NCBI RefSeq assembly: GCF_018388445.1
Contig: NZ_CP074405.1
Location: forward strand, 620,001 to 684,000
DNA from: Cellulomonas wangleii
GTDB taxonomy: Bacteria; Actinomycetota; Actinomycetes; Actinomycetales; Cellulomonadaceae
Direction: 5' to 3'
DNA length: 64,000 nt
In this document: one piece after another, positions 34,843 to 46,886 of the stretch
How positions within the stretch are numbered: the first letter of the stretch is position 1
Layout of the letters: every line of letters begins with the position of its first letter
Translations under genes and position numbers: made by a program
The notes under the pieces: model-generated
Told to the model about the DNA's origin: nothing
Databases searched by the model: none
What the model saw: the letters and a program-made list of their open reading frames with translations, nothing else

Positions 34843-35931
34843 GTGCAGCCCACCGCTCCCGGACCCGTCGACTGGAACGCCGCCGCCCGCCTGGCCGGGC
34901 GGGTCGCGGCCCCCGGCCCGGTCGCCGACCGGGCCACCCTGGTCGAGCTCGTGACGGACCTGCGGGCGGCGGCGGGCGTCGCGGCCCGGCACGTCGTCGA
35001 CGCGACCGGCATGGTGCCTGCCGACGGTCGGCACCCCGCCGAGCTCTCGCGCGTCCTGGTGGTGGACCGGCCGCGCTGGGCGACCGCCAACGCCGAGATG
35101 TTCGCGGTCATGGCCGCACCGCTGGCCACGCGCCGCGACGGCACCCCCGTGGTCGTGCCGGACGCGGCCCGGCTGGCCGCCGCCGCGCAGGTCGGCGGCG
35201 TGCTGGCGCTGCTGTCGGGCAAGGTCATCGGGCAGTACGACCCGTTCACCGCGGCGCCCGGGCAGCCCGGGCGGCTGCTGCTGGTGGCGCCCAACGTCCT
35301 GGCCACCGAGCGTCAGCTCGGCGTGGACGGCCACGACTTCCGCCTCTGGGTGGCGCTGCACGAGCAGACGCACGCCCTGCAGTTCGCCACCGCGCCGTGG
35401 CTCGCCGACCACCTGCGCGCGCGGTCGGCGGAGCTGCTCGCCGACCTGGCGGACCTGGCCCCCGGCGGCGCACCGGAACGTGCCGCCCTGCCGCGCCTCG
35501 AGGACCTGCTGAGCGCGCTGGTGCGCGCCGTGACGCACGACGAGGGCGGTGTGCTGCACCTGCTCACCGAGCGCCAGCGGGAGGTGTTCGACGAGGTCGG
35601 TGCGGTCATGGCGCTGCTCGAGGGGCACGCGGACGTGATGATGGACGAGGTGGGCCCGTCCGTCGTGCCGACCGTGCGGACGATCCGGAGGGCGTTCGAG
35701 CGGCGCCGGGACGCGTCGGCCCGTGCGACCGGCGTCGACCGCCTCCTGCGGCGGCTGCTGGGCATGGACCTCAAGCTGGCGCAGTACCGGGACGGTGCGT
35801 CGTTCGTCCGGGCGGTGCGCGCCCGCGTCGGCACGGAGGGCCTGAACGCGGTGTGGAGCGGCCCCGACGCGCTGCCGAGCGCCGCCGAGATCGGCGACCC
35901 CGCCGTGTGGGTGCGCCGCGTGCACGGATGA
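34843..35931 (+). CDS. Zinc-dependent metalloprotease-like protein (DUF2342)
   Basis: A 362-residue protein of the actinobacterial DUF2342 family. The zinc motif HEQTH is at His173, Glu174 and His177 ([10 protein letters not shown]), with a later [12 protein letters not shown] acidic stretch as likely third ligand region. No signal peptide, so it is probably cytosolic. Its function is not established; the family is conserved between dacB and tilS in this phylum. It has its own apparent leaderless promoter despite lying in the gene run, and the tilS gene follows after 37 bases. Confidence 0.85.
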   Translation: MQPTAPGPVDWNAAARLAGRVAAPGPVADRATLVELVTDLRAAAGVAARHVVDATGMVPADGRHPAELSRVLVVDRPRWATANAEMFAVMAAPLATRRDGTPVVVPDAARLAAAAQVGGVLALLSGKVIGQYDPFTAAPGQPGRLLLVAPNVLATERQLGVDGHDFRLWVALHEQTHALQFATAPWLADHLRARSAELLADLADLAPGGAPERAALPRLEDLLSALVRAVTHDEGGVLHLLTERQREVFDEVGAVMALLEGHADVMMDEVGPSVVPTVRTIRRAFERRRDASARATGVDRLLRRLLGMDLKLAQYRDGASFVRAVRARVGTEGLNAVWSGPDALPSAAEIGDPAVWVRRVHG

Positions 35932-35968
35932 CCTGCGCCCGTCGCTCGACGCCGCGGCCCCGTCGGCC

Positions 35969-37126
35969 GTGAGCGGGCCGCCGCCGGCCGTCGCCGCCGT
36001 GCGCGTCGCCGTGCGCCGCGCCCTGGCCGACGTGCCGCCGGGCCGCACGGTGCTCGTCGGCTGCTCGGGTGGCGCCGACTCGCTGGCGCTGGCCGCGGGG
36101 CTCGCGTGGGAGGCCCCGCGTGCCGGGTGGCGTGCGGGCGCCGTGGTCGTCGACCACGGGCTGCAGCCCGGGTCCGCCGACGTCGCGCGCGACGCCGCAG
36201 CCGCGTGCCGCGCCCTGGGACTGGACCCCGTGCGGGTGGTCCGCGTGGACGTCGGGACCGCAGGGGGGCCGGAGGGCGCCGCCCGGACCGCCCGCCACGC
36301 CGCGCTCGACGCGGTCGCGGACGAGCTCGACGCGGCGGCGGTGCTGCTCGGCCACACCCTCGACGACCAGGCCGAGACGGTGCTGCTGGCGCTCGCGCGC
36401 GGGTCCGGCGAGCGCGCGCTGGCCGGGATGCGGCCGGTGCGCGGGCGCCTGCGCCGCCCGCTCCTCGCGCTGCGGCGGACGGACACCGAGGCGGCGTGCG
36501 CGGCGCAGGGCCTGGTCCCGTGGCACGACCCGACCAACGGCCGGCCGCCGGCCGGGACGGACGTCGTCGCCGGGACCGGCGCGGTGCCGGGGTCCGCGGA
36601 CGACCTGCCGCTGCGCAGCCGTGTGCGCACCGAGGTGCTGCCGGTGCTCGAGACGATCCTGGGACCCGGGGTCGCGCAGGCGCTCGCCCGCACGGCGGAG
36701 GCGCTCGCCGACGCGGACGAGGCGCTGGAGCAGGCGGCCGCCGGGCTCGTCGCGTCCGCGTCCGCGCCCGGGCAGTCCGGGGTCGTCGTGCTGGACGTGG
36801 GCCCCCTCGCGGCAGCCCCTGCCGCGGTGCGGCGGCGCGTCCTGCACGACGCCGCGGTGCGCGCGGGCTGCCCGCCGGGTGCGCTCGCGCGCGTGCACGT
36901 GCTGGCCGTCGAGGCGTTGGTCACGCAGTGGCGCGGGCAGGGGCCGGTGCACCTGCCCGGTGGCCGGGTGGCACGACGCGGGTGTGGCAGGCTCTACCTG
37001 GGCCTGCCACAGGCCGCGGGTGGCGGTGCCGACGCGGCCCGGCCCGCACGGTCCGCCGGGGGACGGGCCGGCAGGCAGGACCACCAGGACCACGAGCACG
37101 ACGACGAGCACGACGACCGGGAGTGA
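35969..37126 (+). CDS. tilS: tRNA(Ile)-lysidine synthetase
   Basis: An N-type ATP pyrophosphatase that converts C34 of tRNA-Ile(CAU) to lysidine so it reads AUA. The PP-loop is CSGGADS (Cys32 to Ser38); [20 protein letters not shown] is the second signature; the NGRPPAG region is followed by a degenerate C-terminal domain. 385 residues, within the short actinobacterial form. The C-terminal tail is a run of Asp/His/Glu/Gln (EDHD type), possibly disordered. The hpt gene starts 3 bases after the stop, so the two are coupled. Confidence 0.93.
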   Translation: MSGPPPAVAAVRVAVRRALADVPPGRTVLVGCSGGADSLALAAGLAWEAPRAGWRAGAVVVDHGLQPGSADVARDAAAACRALGLDPVRVVRVDVGTAGGPEGAARTARHAALDAVADELDAAAVLLGHTLDDQAETVLLALARGSGERALAGMRPVRGRLRRPLLALRRTDTEAACAAQGLVPWHDPTNGRPPAGTDVVAGTGAVPGSADDLPLRSRVRTEVLPVLETILGPGVAQALARTAEALADADEALEQAAAGLVASASAPGQSGVVVLDVGPLAAAPAAVRRRVLHDAAVRAGCPPGALARVHVLAVEALVTQWRGQGPVHLPGGRVARRGCGRLYLGLPQAAGGGADAARPARSAGGRAGRQDHQDHEHDDEHDDRE

Positions 37127-37129
37127 GCG

Positions 37130-37684
37130 GTGGACGCGGCGGACATGGGTGACGACCTCGAGCGGGTGCTGCTGAGCGAGGAGCAGCTCCACGCGCGGCT
37201 CGACGAGATGGCGGCGCAGATCGACGCCGACTACGCGGGCGAGCCGCTGCTGCTCGTCGGTGTGCTCAAGGGCGCGGTCATGGTGATGGCCGACCTGGCG
37301 CGCCGGCTGCACGGCAAGGTCGAGATGGACTGGATGGCGGTGTCCTCGTACGGCTCGGGCACCAAGTCCTCGGGCGTCGTGCGGATCCTCAAGGACCTGG
37401 ACACCGACCTCATCGGCCGGCACGTCCTGATCGTCGAGGACATCATCGACTCCGGCCTGACGCTGTCGTGGCTGCTGTCCAACCTGCGCTCGCGCGGCCC
37501 GGCGTCGGTCGAGATCGCGACGATGCTGCGCAAGCCCGAGGCGGCGAAGGTCGAGGTGCCGGTGAAGTACGTGGGCTTCGACATCCCGACGGAGTTCGTC
37601 GTGGGGTACGGCCTCGACTACGCCGAGCGCTACCGCAACCTGCCGTTCGTCGGGACGCTGGCGCCGCACGTCTACCAGGACTGA
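37130..37684 (+). CDS. hpt: Hypoxanthine phosphoribosyltransferase
   Basis: Purine-salvage enzyme making IMP/GMP from hypoxanthine/guanine and PRPP. The PRPP-binding signature VLIVEDIIDSGLT and the VLKGAVMVMADL loop are both clear, and the SSYGSGTKSSG flexible loop is typical. 184 residues. GTG 37130 is accepted because of tight coupling to tilS (3-base gap); ATG 37145 is in frame. tilS-hpt-ftsH is a widely conserved order. A weak 9-bp hairpin with one mismatch lies in the 119-base gap to ftsH. Confidence 0.95.
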   Translation: MDAADMGDDLERVLLSEEQLHARLDEMAAQIDADYAGEPLLLVGVLKGAVMVMADLARRLHGKVEMDWMAVSSYGSGTKSSGVVRILKDLDTDLIGRHVLIVEDIIDSGLTLSWLLSNLRSRGPASVEIATMLRKPEAAKVEVPVKYVGFDIPTEFVVGYGLDYAERYRNLPFVGTLAPHVYQD

Positions 37685-37744
37685 GCCGGCCGCGGGGCGC
37701 CTGTGCCCTGGGCGAACACCACAGGGGCCGTCCAGGTCCAGCGT

Positions 37745-37750
37745 GTACTT
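37745..37750 (+). promoter_or_regulatory. Possible -10 element upstream of ftsH
   Basis: TACTTT lies 53 bases before the ftsH ATG, in a locally less GC-rich stretch. No clear -35 hexamer was identified. Confidence 0.35.
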
Positions 37751-37803
37751 TCAAGGGCAGTGTCCCTGCGAGCGGAGGATGAGGGGCCACGCCCCGATCG
37801 CCC

Positions 37804-39855
<2,052 letters not shown>

Positions 39856-39856
39856 C

Positions 39857-40468
39857 GTGAGCGCCGTGACGCCACCCGCCGCGACGGGCGGGGCCTGCGC
39901 CGGGTCGTACGACGAGGAGCGTGCGGCGCGTGCCGTGCGCGAGCTGCTGCTGGCCGTGGGGGAGGACCCCGACCGCGAGGGGCTGCGCGAGACGCCGGCA
40001 CGGGTCGCCCGCGCCTACCGCGAGATCTTCGCCGGGCTGCGGCTCGACGCGCGCGACGTGCTCACCACGACGTTCGACCTCGGCCACGAGGAGATGGTCC
40101 TGGTGCGCGACATCGAGGTGTACTCCACCTGCGAGCACCACCTGGTGCCGTTCCACGGCGTCGCGCACGTGGGCTACATCCCCGGTGCCGACGGGCGCAT
40201 CACGGGTCTGTCGAAGCTCGCGCGCCTGGTGGACGTCTACGCCCGGCGCCCGCAGGTCCAGGAGCGGCTGACGACGCAGATCGCCGACGCACTGGTCGAG
40301 GTGCTCGACCCGACGGGCGTGCTGGTCGTGGTCGAGTGCGAGCACCTGTGCATGTCCATGCGGGGCGTGCGCAAGCCGGGGGCGCGCACCGTCACGTCGG
40401 CCGTGCGCGGGCAGATGCGTGACGTGGCGACCCGTGCCGAGGCCATGAGCCTGGTCACGGGCCGCTGA
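39857..40468 (+). CDS. folE: GTP cyclohydrolase I
   Basis: First enzyme of folate synthesis, opening GTP to dihydroneopterin triphosphate. Zinc/active-site motif is [32 protein letters not shown] and the C-terminal [15 protein letters not shown] complete the family signature. 203 residues. GTG start one base after the ftsH stop. It is followed by folP after 10 bases. Confidence 0.96.
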   Translation: MSAVTPPAATGGACAGSYDEERAARAVRELLLAVGEDPDREGLRETPARVARAYREIFAGLRLDARDVLTTTFDLGHEEMVLVRDIEVYSTCEHHLVPFHGVAHVGYIPGADGRITGLSKLARLVDVYARRPQVQERLTTQIADALVEVLDPTGVLVVVECEHLCMSMRGVRKPGARTVTSAVRGQMRDVATRAEAMSLVTGR

Positions 40469-40478
40469 CGGGACCGAC

Positions 40479-41426
40479 GTGGACACGCGGCCGACGACGC
40501 ACCGGGGCGACGCCGACGGGCCACGGCTCACGGCGCTGCCCCCCGCGCTGCGGGCGCCCGGCCGCACCCTGGTCATGGGGGTCGTCAACGTCACCCCCGA
40601 CTCGTTCTCCGACGGCGGGCGCTGGTTCGACGCGGACGCCGCGGTCGAGCGCGGGGTGGTGCTGCTGTCGCAGGGTGCCGACCTGCTCGACGTCGGGGGC
40701 GAGTCGACGCGCCCCGGCGCGGCCCGGGTCCCGGTCGACGAGGAGCTCGCGCGTGTGCTCCCGGTGGTCGAGCGGCTGGTCGCGCACGGTGCCGCGGTGA
40801 GCGTGGACACCACCCGCGCCGTCGTGGCCGAGCGGGCCGTGGAGCGCGGTGCGGTGCTGGTCAACGACGTGTCGGGCGGCATGGCGGACCCCGCCATGGC
40901 GGACGTCGTCGCCCGCACCGGTGCGGCGTACGTCGCGATGCACTGGCGGGGCCACGCGGACGTGATGGACGCGCACGACGTCTACGACGACGTCGTGGGC
41001 GACGTGCGGCGCGAGCTCGCGCAGCGCGTGGCCGCGCTGCACGCGGCGGGGGTGCGCGACGAGCAGGTCGTGCTGGACCCGGGCCTCGGGTTCGCGAAGA
41101 CGGGCGAGAGCAACTGGCCGCTGCTGGCCCACCTGCCGGACCTGGTGGCCGACGGCTACCCGGTGCTGGTGGGCGCCAGCCGCAAGCGGTTCCTCGGGCA
41201 CCTCCTGGCCGGGCCCGACGGCACGCCCGCCGCGCCGGAGGCCCGCGACGACGCGACCGCGGCCGTCACGGCGCTGGCCGCTGCGGCGGGGGCCTGGGCG
41301 GTCCGGGTGCACGAGGTGGCGGCGTCCGCGGCAGCGGTGCGGGTGGCCGCACGCTGGCGGGACGCGCAGGGCGACACGACGGCACGGCACGCGACGACGG
41401 GTGCCGCACGGGAAGGAGCGCGGTGA
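40479..41426 (+). CDS. folP: Dihydropteroate synthase
   Basis: Joins p-aminobenzoate to dihydropterin pyrophosphate; target of sulfonamides. TIM-barrel signatures MGVVNVTPDSFSDGG, LLDVGGESTRPGA and VLVGASRKRFLG are present. 315 residues with a 25-residue N-terminal extension. GTG start; its TGA overlaps the folBK GTG by 4 bases (GTGA), showing translational coupling. Confidence 0.96.
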   Translation: MDTRPTTHRGDADGPRLTALPPALRAPGRTLVMGVVNVTPDSFSDGGRWFDADAAVERGVVLLSQGADLLDVGGESTRPGAARVPVDEELARVLPVVERLVAHGAAVSVDTTRAVVAERAVERGAVLVNDVSGGMADPAMADVVARTGAAYVAMHWRGHADVMDAHDVYDDVVGDVRRELAQRVAALHAAGVRDEQVVLDPGLGFAKTGESNWPLLAHLPDLVADGYPVLVGASRKRFLGHLLAGPDGTPAAPEARDDATAAVTALAAAAGAWAVRVHEVAASAAAVRVAARWRDAQGDTTARHATTGAAREGAR

Positions 41427-43030
41427 ACGTGCAGGACGACGTGCAGGACGAGGGCGGGCGCCGGCTGGACCAGATCCGGCTGACGGGCATCCGCGCCACG
41501 GGGTACCACGGGGTGTTCCCGCACGAACGGCGCGACGGGCAGACGTTCGTCGCCGACGTCGTCGTGCACGTGGACACGCGTCGCGCAGCGGCCGGCGACG
41601 ACCTGGCGCACACCGTGCACTACGGGGAGCTGGCCGAGCAGGTCGTGGCCGTGCTCACCGGGGAGCCGGTCGACCTGGTGGAGACCCTGGCCGAGCGGAT
41701 CGCGGCGACCGTGCTCGCACGGCCGGGCGTGCACGCCGTCGACGTGGCCGTGCACAAGCCCGAGGCACCGATCACGGTGCCGTTCGACGACGTCGTGGTC
41801 TCGATCCGGCGCGACCGCAGCAAGCTCCCGGCCGCCGAGCCGTACCGCCCCGCGACCGGGCAGGTGCGCCGGTCCACCGACGCGTCGCGACCGCGCACGG
41901 CGTCGCTGCCGCTGGGGGCCGCCGCCCCGGACGCGCTGCCCGCCGCCGCCCCGCTGCCCGCCGCCGCCCCGCTGCCCGCCGCACCCCCGCTGCCGCCGCT
42001 CGTCGCGCACGCGGCGCCGGCGGCACCGGTCACGCCCGCGTCCGGTGCGGCCACGGTCCCCGGGCCGCCGTCACCGCCTGCCGGGGCGCCCGCGGCGGGT
42101 CCGCCCGCGCCCGACACCTCGCGCCCCGCGCACGACGGCGGTCCCGACGGCGGTGCGGTCCGCGTCGGGCCGGCGCCGACCGGTGCGGTCCCGACCGGGG
42201 TGCTGCCCGCGGTGGGTGCCGCCGTCGCCGCCTCGCCGTCGCACGGTGCGGAGCGTGCCGGCGGGGCGCCCGTCGACCCGGCCTACGCCGCGCGGGTGGA
42301 CGCGTACGCGGCCGCGCCCGCCGCACCCCGGCCCGAGTGGCCGGTCCACGACCGCCACGAGGACGGCCCCGGCCCGGATCTCGGTGCGACGCAGCTCATG
42401 GACCCGGTCACGGACGTCGTCGAGGGCGAGATCGTGCAGGACGCGCTCGACGAGCCGCCGGGTCACCCCGTGCGGACGGTGCTCGCGCTGGGGGCGAACC
42501 TCGGCCCCGCGCAGGACACCCTGCGGCGGGCGGTCGCCGACCTCGCGGCGACGCCGGGCGTCGAGGTCGTCGCCGTGTCCCCGTTGGCCCGGACCGCCGC
42601 GATCGGCCCCGAGCAGCCGGACTACCTCAACGCCGTCGTGCTGGCCCGCACCACGCTGGCCGCACGCGAGCTGCTGCGCGCCGTGCACGCGGTGGAGAAC
42701 GCGCACGGACGCGAGCGCGCCGAGCGCTGGGGCCCGCGCACCCTGGACGTCGACATCATCGTGTACGGCGACACCCTGGCCGTGACCGACGACCTCGAGC
42801 TGCCGCACCCCCGCGCGCACGAGCGCGCGTTCGTCCTCGAGCCGTGGGCGCAGGTCGACCCGGAGGCGGTGCTGCCCGGGCTCGGCGGCGGGCCCGTGGC
42901 ACAGCTCGCCGCGACCGCACCCGACCGCGACGGCGTGCGCTGGATGGCCCTCGACTGGCTGACGGCGCCCGTGCCGGCGGCCATCCCCGAGCCGGACGCC
43001 GCCGGTCCGGAGGGGACGCACCGACCGTGA
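41423..43030 (+). CDS. folK: Bifunctional dihydroneopterin aldolase / HPPK (FolB-FolK fusion) with long linker
   Basis: A 535-residue fusion of two successive folate enzymes. Residues 10-130 are FolB (aldolase: GIRATGYHGVFPHER, VHYGELAEQV, the LAERIA helix). Residues about 350-505 are FolK (LALGANLGPAQDTL, RWGPRTLDVDIIVYGD, LPHPRAHERAFVLEPW), which pyrophosphorylates the pterin for FolP. Between them lie roughly 210 residues of Ala/Pro/Gly/Val-rich low complexity, including APLPAAAPLP-type repeats. Separate folB and folK genes occupy this spot in mycobacteria (recalled). Both ends overlap neighbours by 4 bases. Confidence 0.93.
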   Translation: MNVQDDVQDEGGRRLDQIRLTGIRATGYHGVFPHERRDGQTFVADVVVHVDTRRAAAGDDLAHTVHYGELAEQVVAVLTGEPVDLVETLAERIAATVLARPGVHAVDVAVHKPEAPITVPFDDVVVSIRRDRSKLPAAEPYRPATGQVRRSTDASRPRTASLPLGAAAPDALPAAAPLPAAAPLPAAPPLPPLVAHAAPAAPVTPASGAATVPGPPSPPAGAPAAGPPAPDTSRPAHDGGPDGGAVRVGPAPTGAVPTGVLPAVGAAVAASPSHGAERAGGAPVDPAYAARVDAYAAAPAAPRPEWPVHDRHEDGPGPDLGATQLMDPVTDVVEGEIVQDALDEPPGHPVRTVLALGANLGPAQDTLRRAVADLAATPGVEVVAVSPLARTAAIGPEQPDYLNAVVLARTTLAARELLRAVHAVENAHGRERAERWGPRTLDVDIIVYGDTLAVTDDLELPHPRAHERAFVLEPWAQVDPEAVLPGLGGGPVAQLAATAPDRDGVRWMALDWLTAPVPAAIPEPDAAGPEGTHRP

Positions 43031-43521
43031 CCGCGACCCGGGTGCGCACGCTCGTCCTGCTGGCGGCCGGGGTCACGGCCGTCACGTGGTGGGCCATGCG
43101 GATGACGGTCGGCCGCGGTGCGGCCACCCCGCCGGACGTCCCGTGGCTCGTGGTCGCCGTGGAGCTGGTGATCGCCGGTGTCGTGCTGTCGATGGGCTGG
43201 GCGGTGCGGCAGTACCAGCGGGGCAGGCGACCGCTGCTGGACCCCGTGCGTGCGGCCCGCACCGCGGTGCTCGCCAAGGCGTCGTGCTACACCGGGGCGC
43301 TGCTGACCGGCTGGTACGGCGGGCAGGCTCTGTCCCTGCTCACCGACGCCGACGTGCCCGGCAACTCGGCGCGGGCCGGGTCCGCCGGTGTCGCCGTGGT
43401 CGGGGCGGTCGTGCTCGCCGTCGTGGGGCTCGTCGTCGAGCACTGGTGCCGGATCCCGCCGCCGGACGCCGAGGAGCCGGCCGTGCGCCGCCGCACCGAG
43501 CCCGACCCCTCGGCGGGCTGA
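43027..43521 (+). CDS. DUF3180 family membrane protein
   Basis: A 164-residue protein with four predicted transmembrane helices (about 7-22, 36-54, 76-96 with the loop KASCYTGALLTGWYGGQAL, and 112-136), then a Pro/Glu/Arg tail. The family is conserved next to folK in actinobacteria (Rv3605c position); function unknown. GTG overlaps the folBK stop by 4 bases, so it is the distal member of the coupled folate run. The next gene starts 46 bases later with its own GGGAGG ribosome site. Confidence 0.85.
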   Translation: MTATRVRTLVLLAAGVTAVTWWAMRMTVGRGAATPPDVPWLVVAVELVIAGVVLSMGWAVRQYQRGRRPLLDPVRAARTAVLAKASCYTGALLTGWYGGQALSLLTDADVPGNSARAGSAGVAVVGAVVLAVVGLVVEHWCRIPPPDAEEPAVRRRTEPDPSAG

Positions 43522-43567
43522 CCCGCCCGCACCCGGGCACCCGATGCCGTGCGGGAGGATGGACCCC

Positions 43568-44089
43568 ATGACCACCACCCCGGAACCGGCTGCCGCGGCG
43601 GGCGACACCGACCCGTTCGACCTGCACGACGTCGAGTGGACGGCGGTGTCGACGCGCCTGGCGACCGCGCGCCTCGTGGTCCTCGGGATCTGGGCCGTCG
43701 TGCTGCTCGTCCCGACGGTGCTGCTCGCGGCGCTGGTCGGCGTGCCGTGGCTGTGGGCGGTGCCCGCGCTCGTGGTCGTCCTGCTGGTGTGGGGCGCGCT
43801 GCTCGTGCCGCGTCAGGTCCGCGCGGTGGGGTACGCCGAACGCGCCGACGACCTGCTGATCCGCCGGGGCATCCTGCTGCGCTCGCTCGTCGTGGTGCCG
43901 TACGGGCGCATGCAGTACGTCGACGTGACGTCCGGTCCGCTCGCCCGCCGGTTCGGCATCGCGACCGTGCAGCTGCACACCGCCGCCCCCGGCACCGACG
44001 CGACCATCCCGGGTCTGCCGCCGGCCGAGGCCGCGCGGCTGCGCGACCGGCTCGCGTCCCGCGGTGAGGCCCGGCTGGCGGGGCTGTGA
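43568..44089 (+). CDS. bPH2 (YdbS-like) PH-domain membrane protein
   Basis: A 173-residue protein with two closely spaced transmembrane helices (about 32-55 and 60-80) followed by one bacterial PH domain (bPH2: RADDLLIRRGILLRSLVVVPYGRMQYVDV). YdbS/YdbT pairs in Firmicutes and actinobacteria are envelope proteins; in Bacillus they have been linked to resistance to amylocyclicin (recalled). The ATG is preceded by GGGAGG 9 bases upstream; the stop overlaps the next start by 4 bases, so the two PH proteins are made together. Confidence 0.85.
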   Translation: MTTTPEPAAAAGDTDPFDLHDVEWTAVSTRLATARLVVLGIWAVVLLVPTVLLAALVGVPWLWAVPALVVVLLVWGALLVPRQVRAVGYAERADDLLIRRGILLRSLVVVPYGRMQYVDVTSGPLARRFGIATVQLHTAAPGTDATIPGLPPAEAARLRDRLASRGEARLAGL

Positions 44090-45843
44090 GCACCGCGCTG
44101 CACCCCGTGCCCGAGTCCGCGGGGGAGGAAGGGTACGACTGGCGCCGTCTGCACCCCGTGACACCGGCGCTGCGCGGGTGGAAGGCGCTGGTGGCGTTCG
44201 TCGCGATCGTCGGCTACCAGATGGCCGACGTGCTGCGCGACGTGGTCGGGGCGCTCGGCCCGGGCCGCGCGTGGCTCGTCGTGCTCGGTGCCGTCGTGCT
44301 CGTCGGGCTCGTCGGTTTCGTGTACTCCGCGCTGGCGTGGCGGGTCATGCGCTACGCCGTCACCGACACGGCCGTGCACCTGCGCACGGGACTGCTGTTC
44401 CGCCAGCAGCGCCAGGCGCGCCTGGACCGGTTGCAGGCCGTCGACATGGTGCAGCCGCTGCTCGCGCGGCTGCTGGGACTCGCCCAGCTCAACCTCGAGG
44501 TCGCCGGCGGCACGGGCTCCGCCGTGCAGCTGGCCTTCCTGCGGGAGGCCGAGGCGGAGTCGCTGCGCGCCCAGATCCTCGCGCTCGCCGCCGGCGTCGG
44601 GCCGACGCGGGTGGTGCCCGGGCCCGCGGGCGACCCGGACGCCGGTACCGCGGTCGACGGGGCGGCGGGCGCGGTGCCCGACGTCGCGGGCGCGGCAGCC
44701 GGGAGCCCGGGTGTGCGCGTGTACGAGGCCGCGCCCGAGCGGCAGGTGTACGAGCTGCCCATGCCCCGGCTCATCCGGTCGATCCTGCGCTCGGGGCCGC
44801 CGTGGGCCCTGCTGGTCGTGTTCGTGGCGTCGGTCGCCGCGAGCGTCACGGTGGGGGACGTGGGCATGCTGTTCGTCGTCCTGCCCGGCGTCATCGGCGT
44901 GGGCGGCTACGTGTGGGGGCGGCTCAACGCCGCCGCGACGTTCCGCGCGGCCGTGTCCCCCGACGGGATCCGGCTGCGGCACGGGCTGACCGAGACCCGT
45001 ACCCAGACCGTGCCGCCGGGACGCGTGCAGGCCGTGCGCCTCAGCCAGGGGCCGTTCTGGCGCGGCGCCGACTGGTGGAAGGTCGAGATCAACGTCGCGG
45101 GCTACGGCGCCGAGTCGATGACCGAGTCCGTGCTGCACCCCGTCGCCACGCGGGCGGAGGCCGCGGTCGCGCTGTGGCTGGTGCTGCCGGACCTGGGCGT
45201 CGACGACCCGCTGGCGACGCTCGACGCCGCCCTGACGGGCCGCGACGACGACGGCGGGTTCACGCCCGCCCCGTACCGCGCGCGCTGGGTCGACCCGCTG
45301 AGCCGGCGCCGGCACGGGGTCCTGGTGACACGCACCGCCCTGGTCATGCGGTCGGGCCGGTGGTGGCGCTCGGTGGTCGTCGTGCCGCACGAGCGCACGC
45401 AGAGCATCGCGCTCACCCAGGGCCCGGTGCAGCGGCGCCTGCGGCTCGCCACGTTCGTCACCCACTCGACTCCCGGACCCGTCACGCCGCAGGTCGAGCA
45501 CCTGGACGAGCACGTCGCCGCGGAGCTGCTGCAGGAGCAGGCGCGCCGCGCCCGCGAGGCCCGGGCCGTCGCCGGACCCGAGCTGTGGATGCGGACGGCC
45601 GCGGCGGACCTGGGGACGGGCGGCGACGTCGCCGGCGCGCAGCCTCCGCAGCCGCCGGTGGTCGACGCGGCACCCGCGCCGACGGCCCCGACCCCGACGC
45701 CCACGGCCCCGACGCCCACGGCCCCGACGGCGCCGCCCCCGGCCCCGACGGCAGCCACCGCGACGGCACCCGACCCGACGGTCGTGGCGGCCGTCCGCCC
45801 CACGCCGGCCGAGCCCGTCGCCGACGACGGGGGCCGACCGTGA
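44086..45843 (+). CDS. YdbT-like protein with three bPH2 domains
   Basis: A 585-residue membrane protein. Two helical hairpins (about 38-85 and 235-280) alternate with three bPH2 domains; signature strands include RMQYVD-like FRQQRQARLDRLQAVDMVQPL, RTQTVPPGRVQAVRLSQGPFWR and VVVPHERTQSIALTQGPVQRR (each cut to its core). The C-terminal 65 residues are Pro/Thr/Ala-rich. It is the large partner of the preceding YdbS-like protein. GTG overlaps the previous stop by 4 bases, and its own stop overlaps the DUF2520 gene by 4 bases. Confidence 0.87.
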   Translation: MSTALHPVPESAGEEGYDWRRLHPVTPALRGWKALVAFVAIVGYQMADVLRDVVGALGPGRAWLVVLGAVVLVGLVGFVYSALAWRVMRYAVTDTAVHLRTGLLFRQQRQARLDRLQAVDMVQPLLARLLGLAQLNLEVAGGTGSAVQLAFLREAEAESLRAQILALAAGVGPTRVVPGPAGDPDAGTAVDGAAGAVPDVAGAAAGSPGVRVYEAAPERQVYELPMPRLIRSILRSGPPWALLVVFVASVAASVTVGDVGMLFVVLPGVIGVGGYVWGRLNAAATFRAAVSPDGIRLRHGLTETRTQTVPPGRVQAVRLSQGPFWRGADWWKVEINVAGYGAESMTESVLHPVATRAEAAVALWLVLPDLGVDDPLATLDAALTGRDDDGGFTPAPYRARWVDPLSRRRHGVLVTRTALVMRSGRWWRSVVVVPHERTQSIALTQGPVQRRLRLATFVTHSTPGPVTPQVEHLDEHVAAELLQEQARRAREARAVAGPELWMRTAAADLGTGGDVAGAQPPQPPVVDAAPAPTAPTPTPTAPTPTAPTAPPPAPTAATATAPDPTVVAAVRPTPAEPVADDGGRP

Positions 45844-46886
45844 CCGCCGACCCGGCGTCGCGTCCGGGCCGCCTGGGTGTGGGCGTCGTGGGCGCCGGGC
45901 GCGTGGGCGCCGTCCTGGGCAGTGCGCTGCGCGGTGCGGGCCACCCGGTGGTCGGGGTCTCCGCGGTGTCCGAGGCGTCGCGCGAGCGTGCCGCGATGCT
46001 GCTGCCGGGCGTGCCGGTGCTGGAGGTGCCCGAGGTGGTGCGCCGCGCCGAGCTGGTGCTGCTGGCCGTGCCCGACGACGCGCTCGCGCCGCTGGTCCAG
46101 GGCCTGGCGGACACGGGCGCGTGGCAGGTGGGGCAGATCGCCGTGCACACGTCGGGGCGCTTCGGCACGGCCGTGCTCGCGCCCGCCCGCGCCGCCGGCG
46201 TGATCCCGCTGGCACTGCACCCCGCGATGACCTTCACGGGGACGTCCCTCGACCTGGCCCGGCTGGCGGGCTGCGCGTTCGCGGTGACCGCGCCCGGGCC
46301 CGTGCTGCCGATCGGCCAGGCGCTCGTCGTCGAGATCGGTGGGGAGCCGGTGGTCGTCGACGAGGACCGGCGCCCGCTCTACCACGCGGGGCTCGCGCAC
46401 GGTGCGAACCACCTGGTGGTGCTGGTGGCCCAGGCGGCCCAGGTGCTGCGGGCGGCGGGCGTGGCGGATCCCGGTCGCGTGCTGCGTCCCCTGCTGGAGG
46501 CGGCGCTCGACGGGGCGCTGCGGGCGGAGGACGCCGCCGGGGACACCGGTCCGGGTGCGGTGAGCGCGCTCACCGGCCCGGTGCGGCGCGGGGACGCCGG
46601 CACGGTGGCCGACCACGTCGCGGTGCTCGCCGAGCTCGGCACCACCAGCGGTGCGGTCGACGTGCTGACGGGTTACGGTGCGCTGTCGCGGGCCGCGGCG
46701 GCGCGGGCGCTCAGCGCCGGGCTGGTCGGCCCCGACGCAGCGCAGCGCGTGCTCGACGCGCTCGCGGGCATCATCCCGGCGCCCCCGGCGTTGCAGGAGG
46801 ACGACCACGGAGCACCGCCGCCGGGACACCCCCGCGCGCCAGGACCGGACGACGACGGCGGCACCCCGCCGCAGGAGGACGCATGA
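45840..46886 (+). CDS. Rossmann/DUF2520 oxidoreductase-like protein
   Basis: A 348-residue protein with an N-terminal NAD(P)-binding Rossmann fold ([23 protein letters not shown], dinucleotide motif GAGRVG) and a C-terminal DUF2520 helical domain, similar in plan to ketopantoate reductase and pyrroline-5-carboxylate reductase. It sits directly upstream of panC and overlaps it by 4 bases, as does Rv3603c in Mycobacterium (recalled). A role in pantothenate synthesis, perhaps supplying pantoate, is an inference from position and fold. The last 45 residues are acidic/Pro-rich and probably unstructured. Confidence 0.85.
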   Translation: MTADPASRPGRLGVGVVGAGRVGAVLGSALRGAGHPVVGVSAVSEASRERAAMLLPGVPVLEVPEVVRRAELVLLAVPDDALAPLVQGLADTGAWQVGQIAVHTSGRFGTAVLAPARAAGVIPLALHPAMTFTGTSLDLARLAGCAFAVTAPGPVLPIGQALVVEIGGEPVVVDEDRRPLYHAGLAHGANHLVVLVAQAAQVLRAAGVADPGRVLRPLLEAALDGALRAEDAAGDTGPGAVSALTGPVRRGDAGTVADHVAVLAELGTTSGAVDVLTGYGALSRAAAARALSAGLVGPDAAQRVLDALAGIIPAPPALQEDDHGAPPPGHPRAPGPDDDGGTPPQEDA

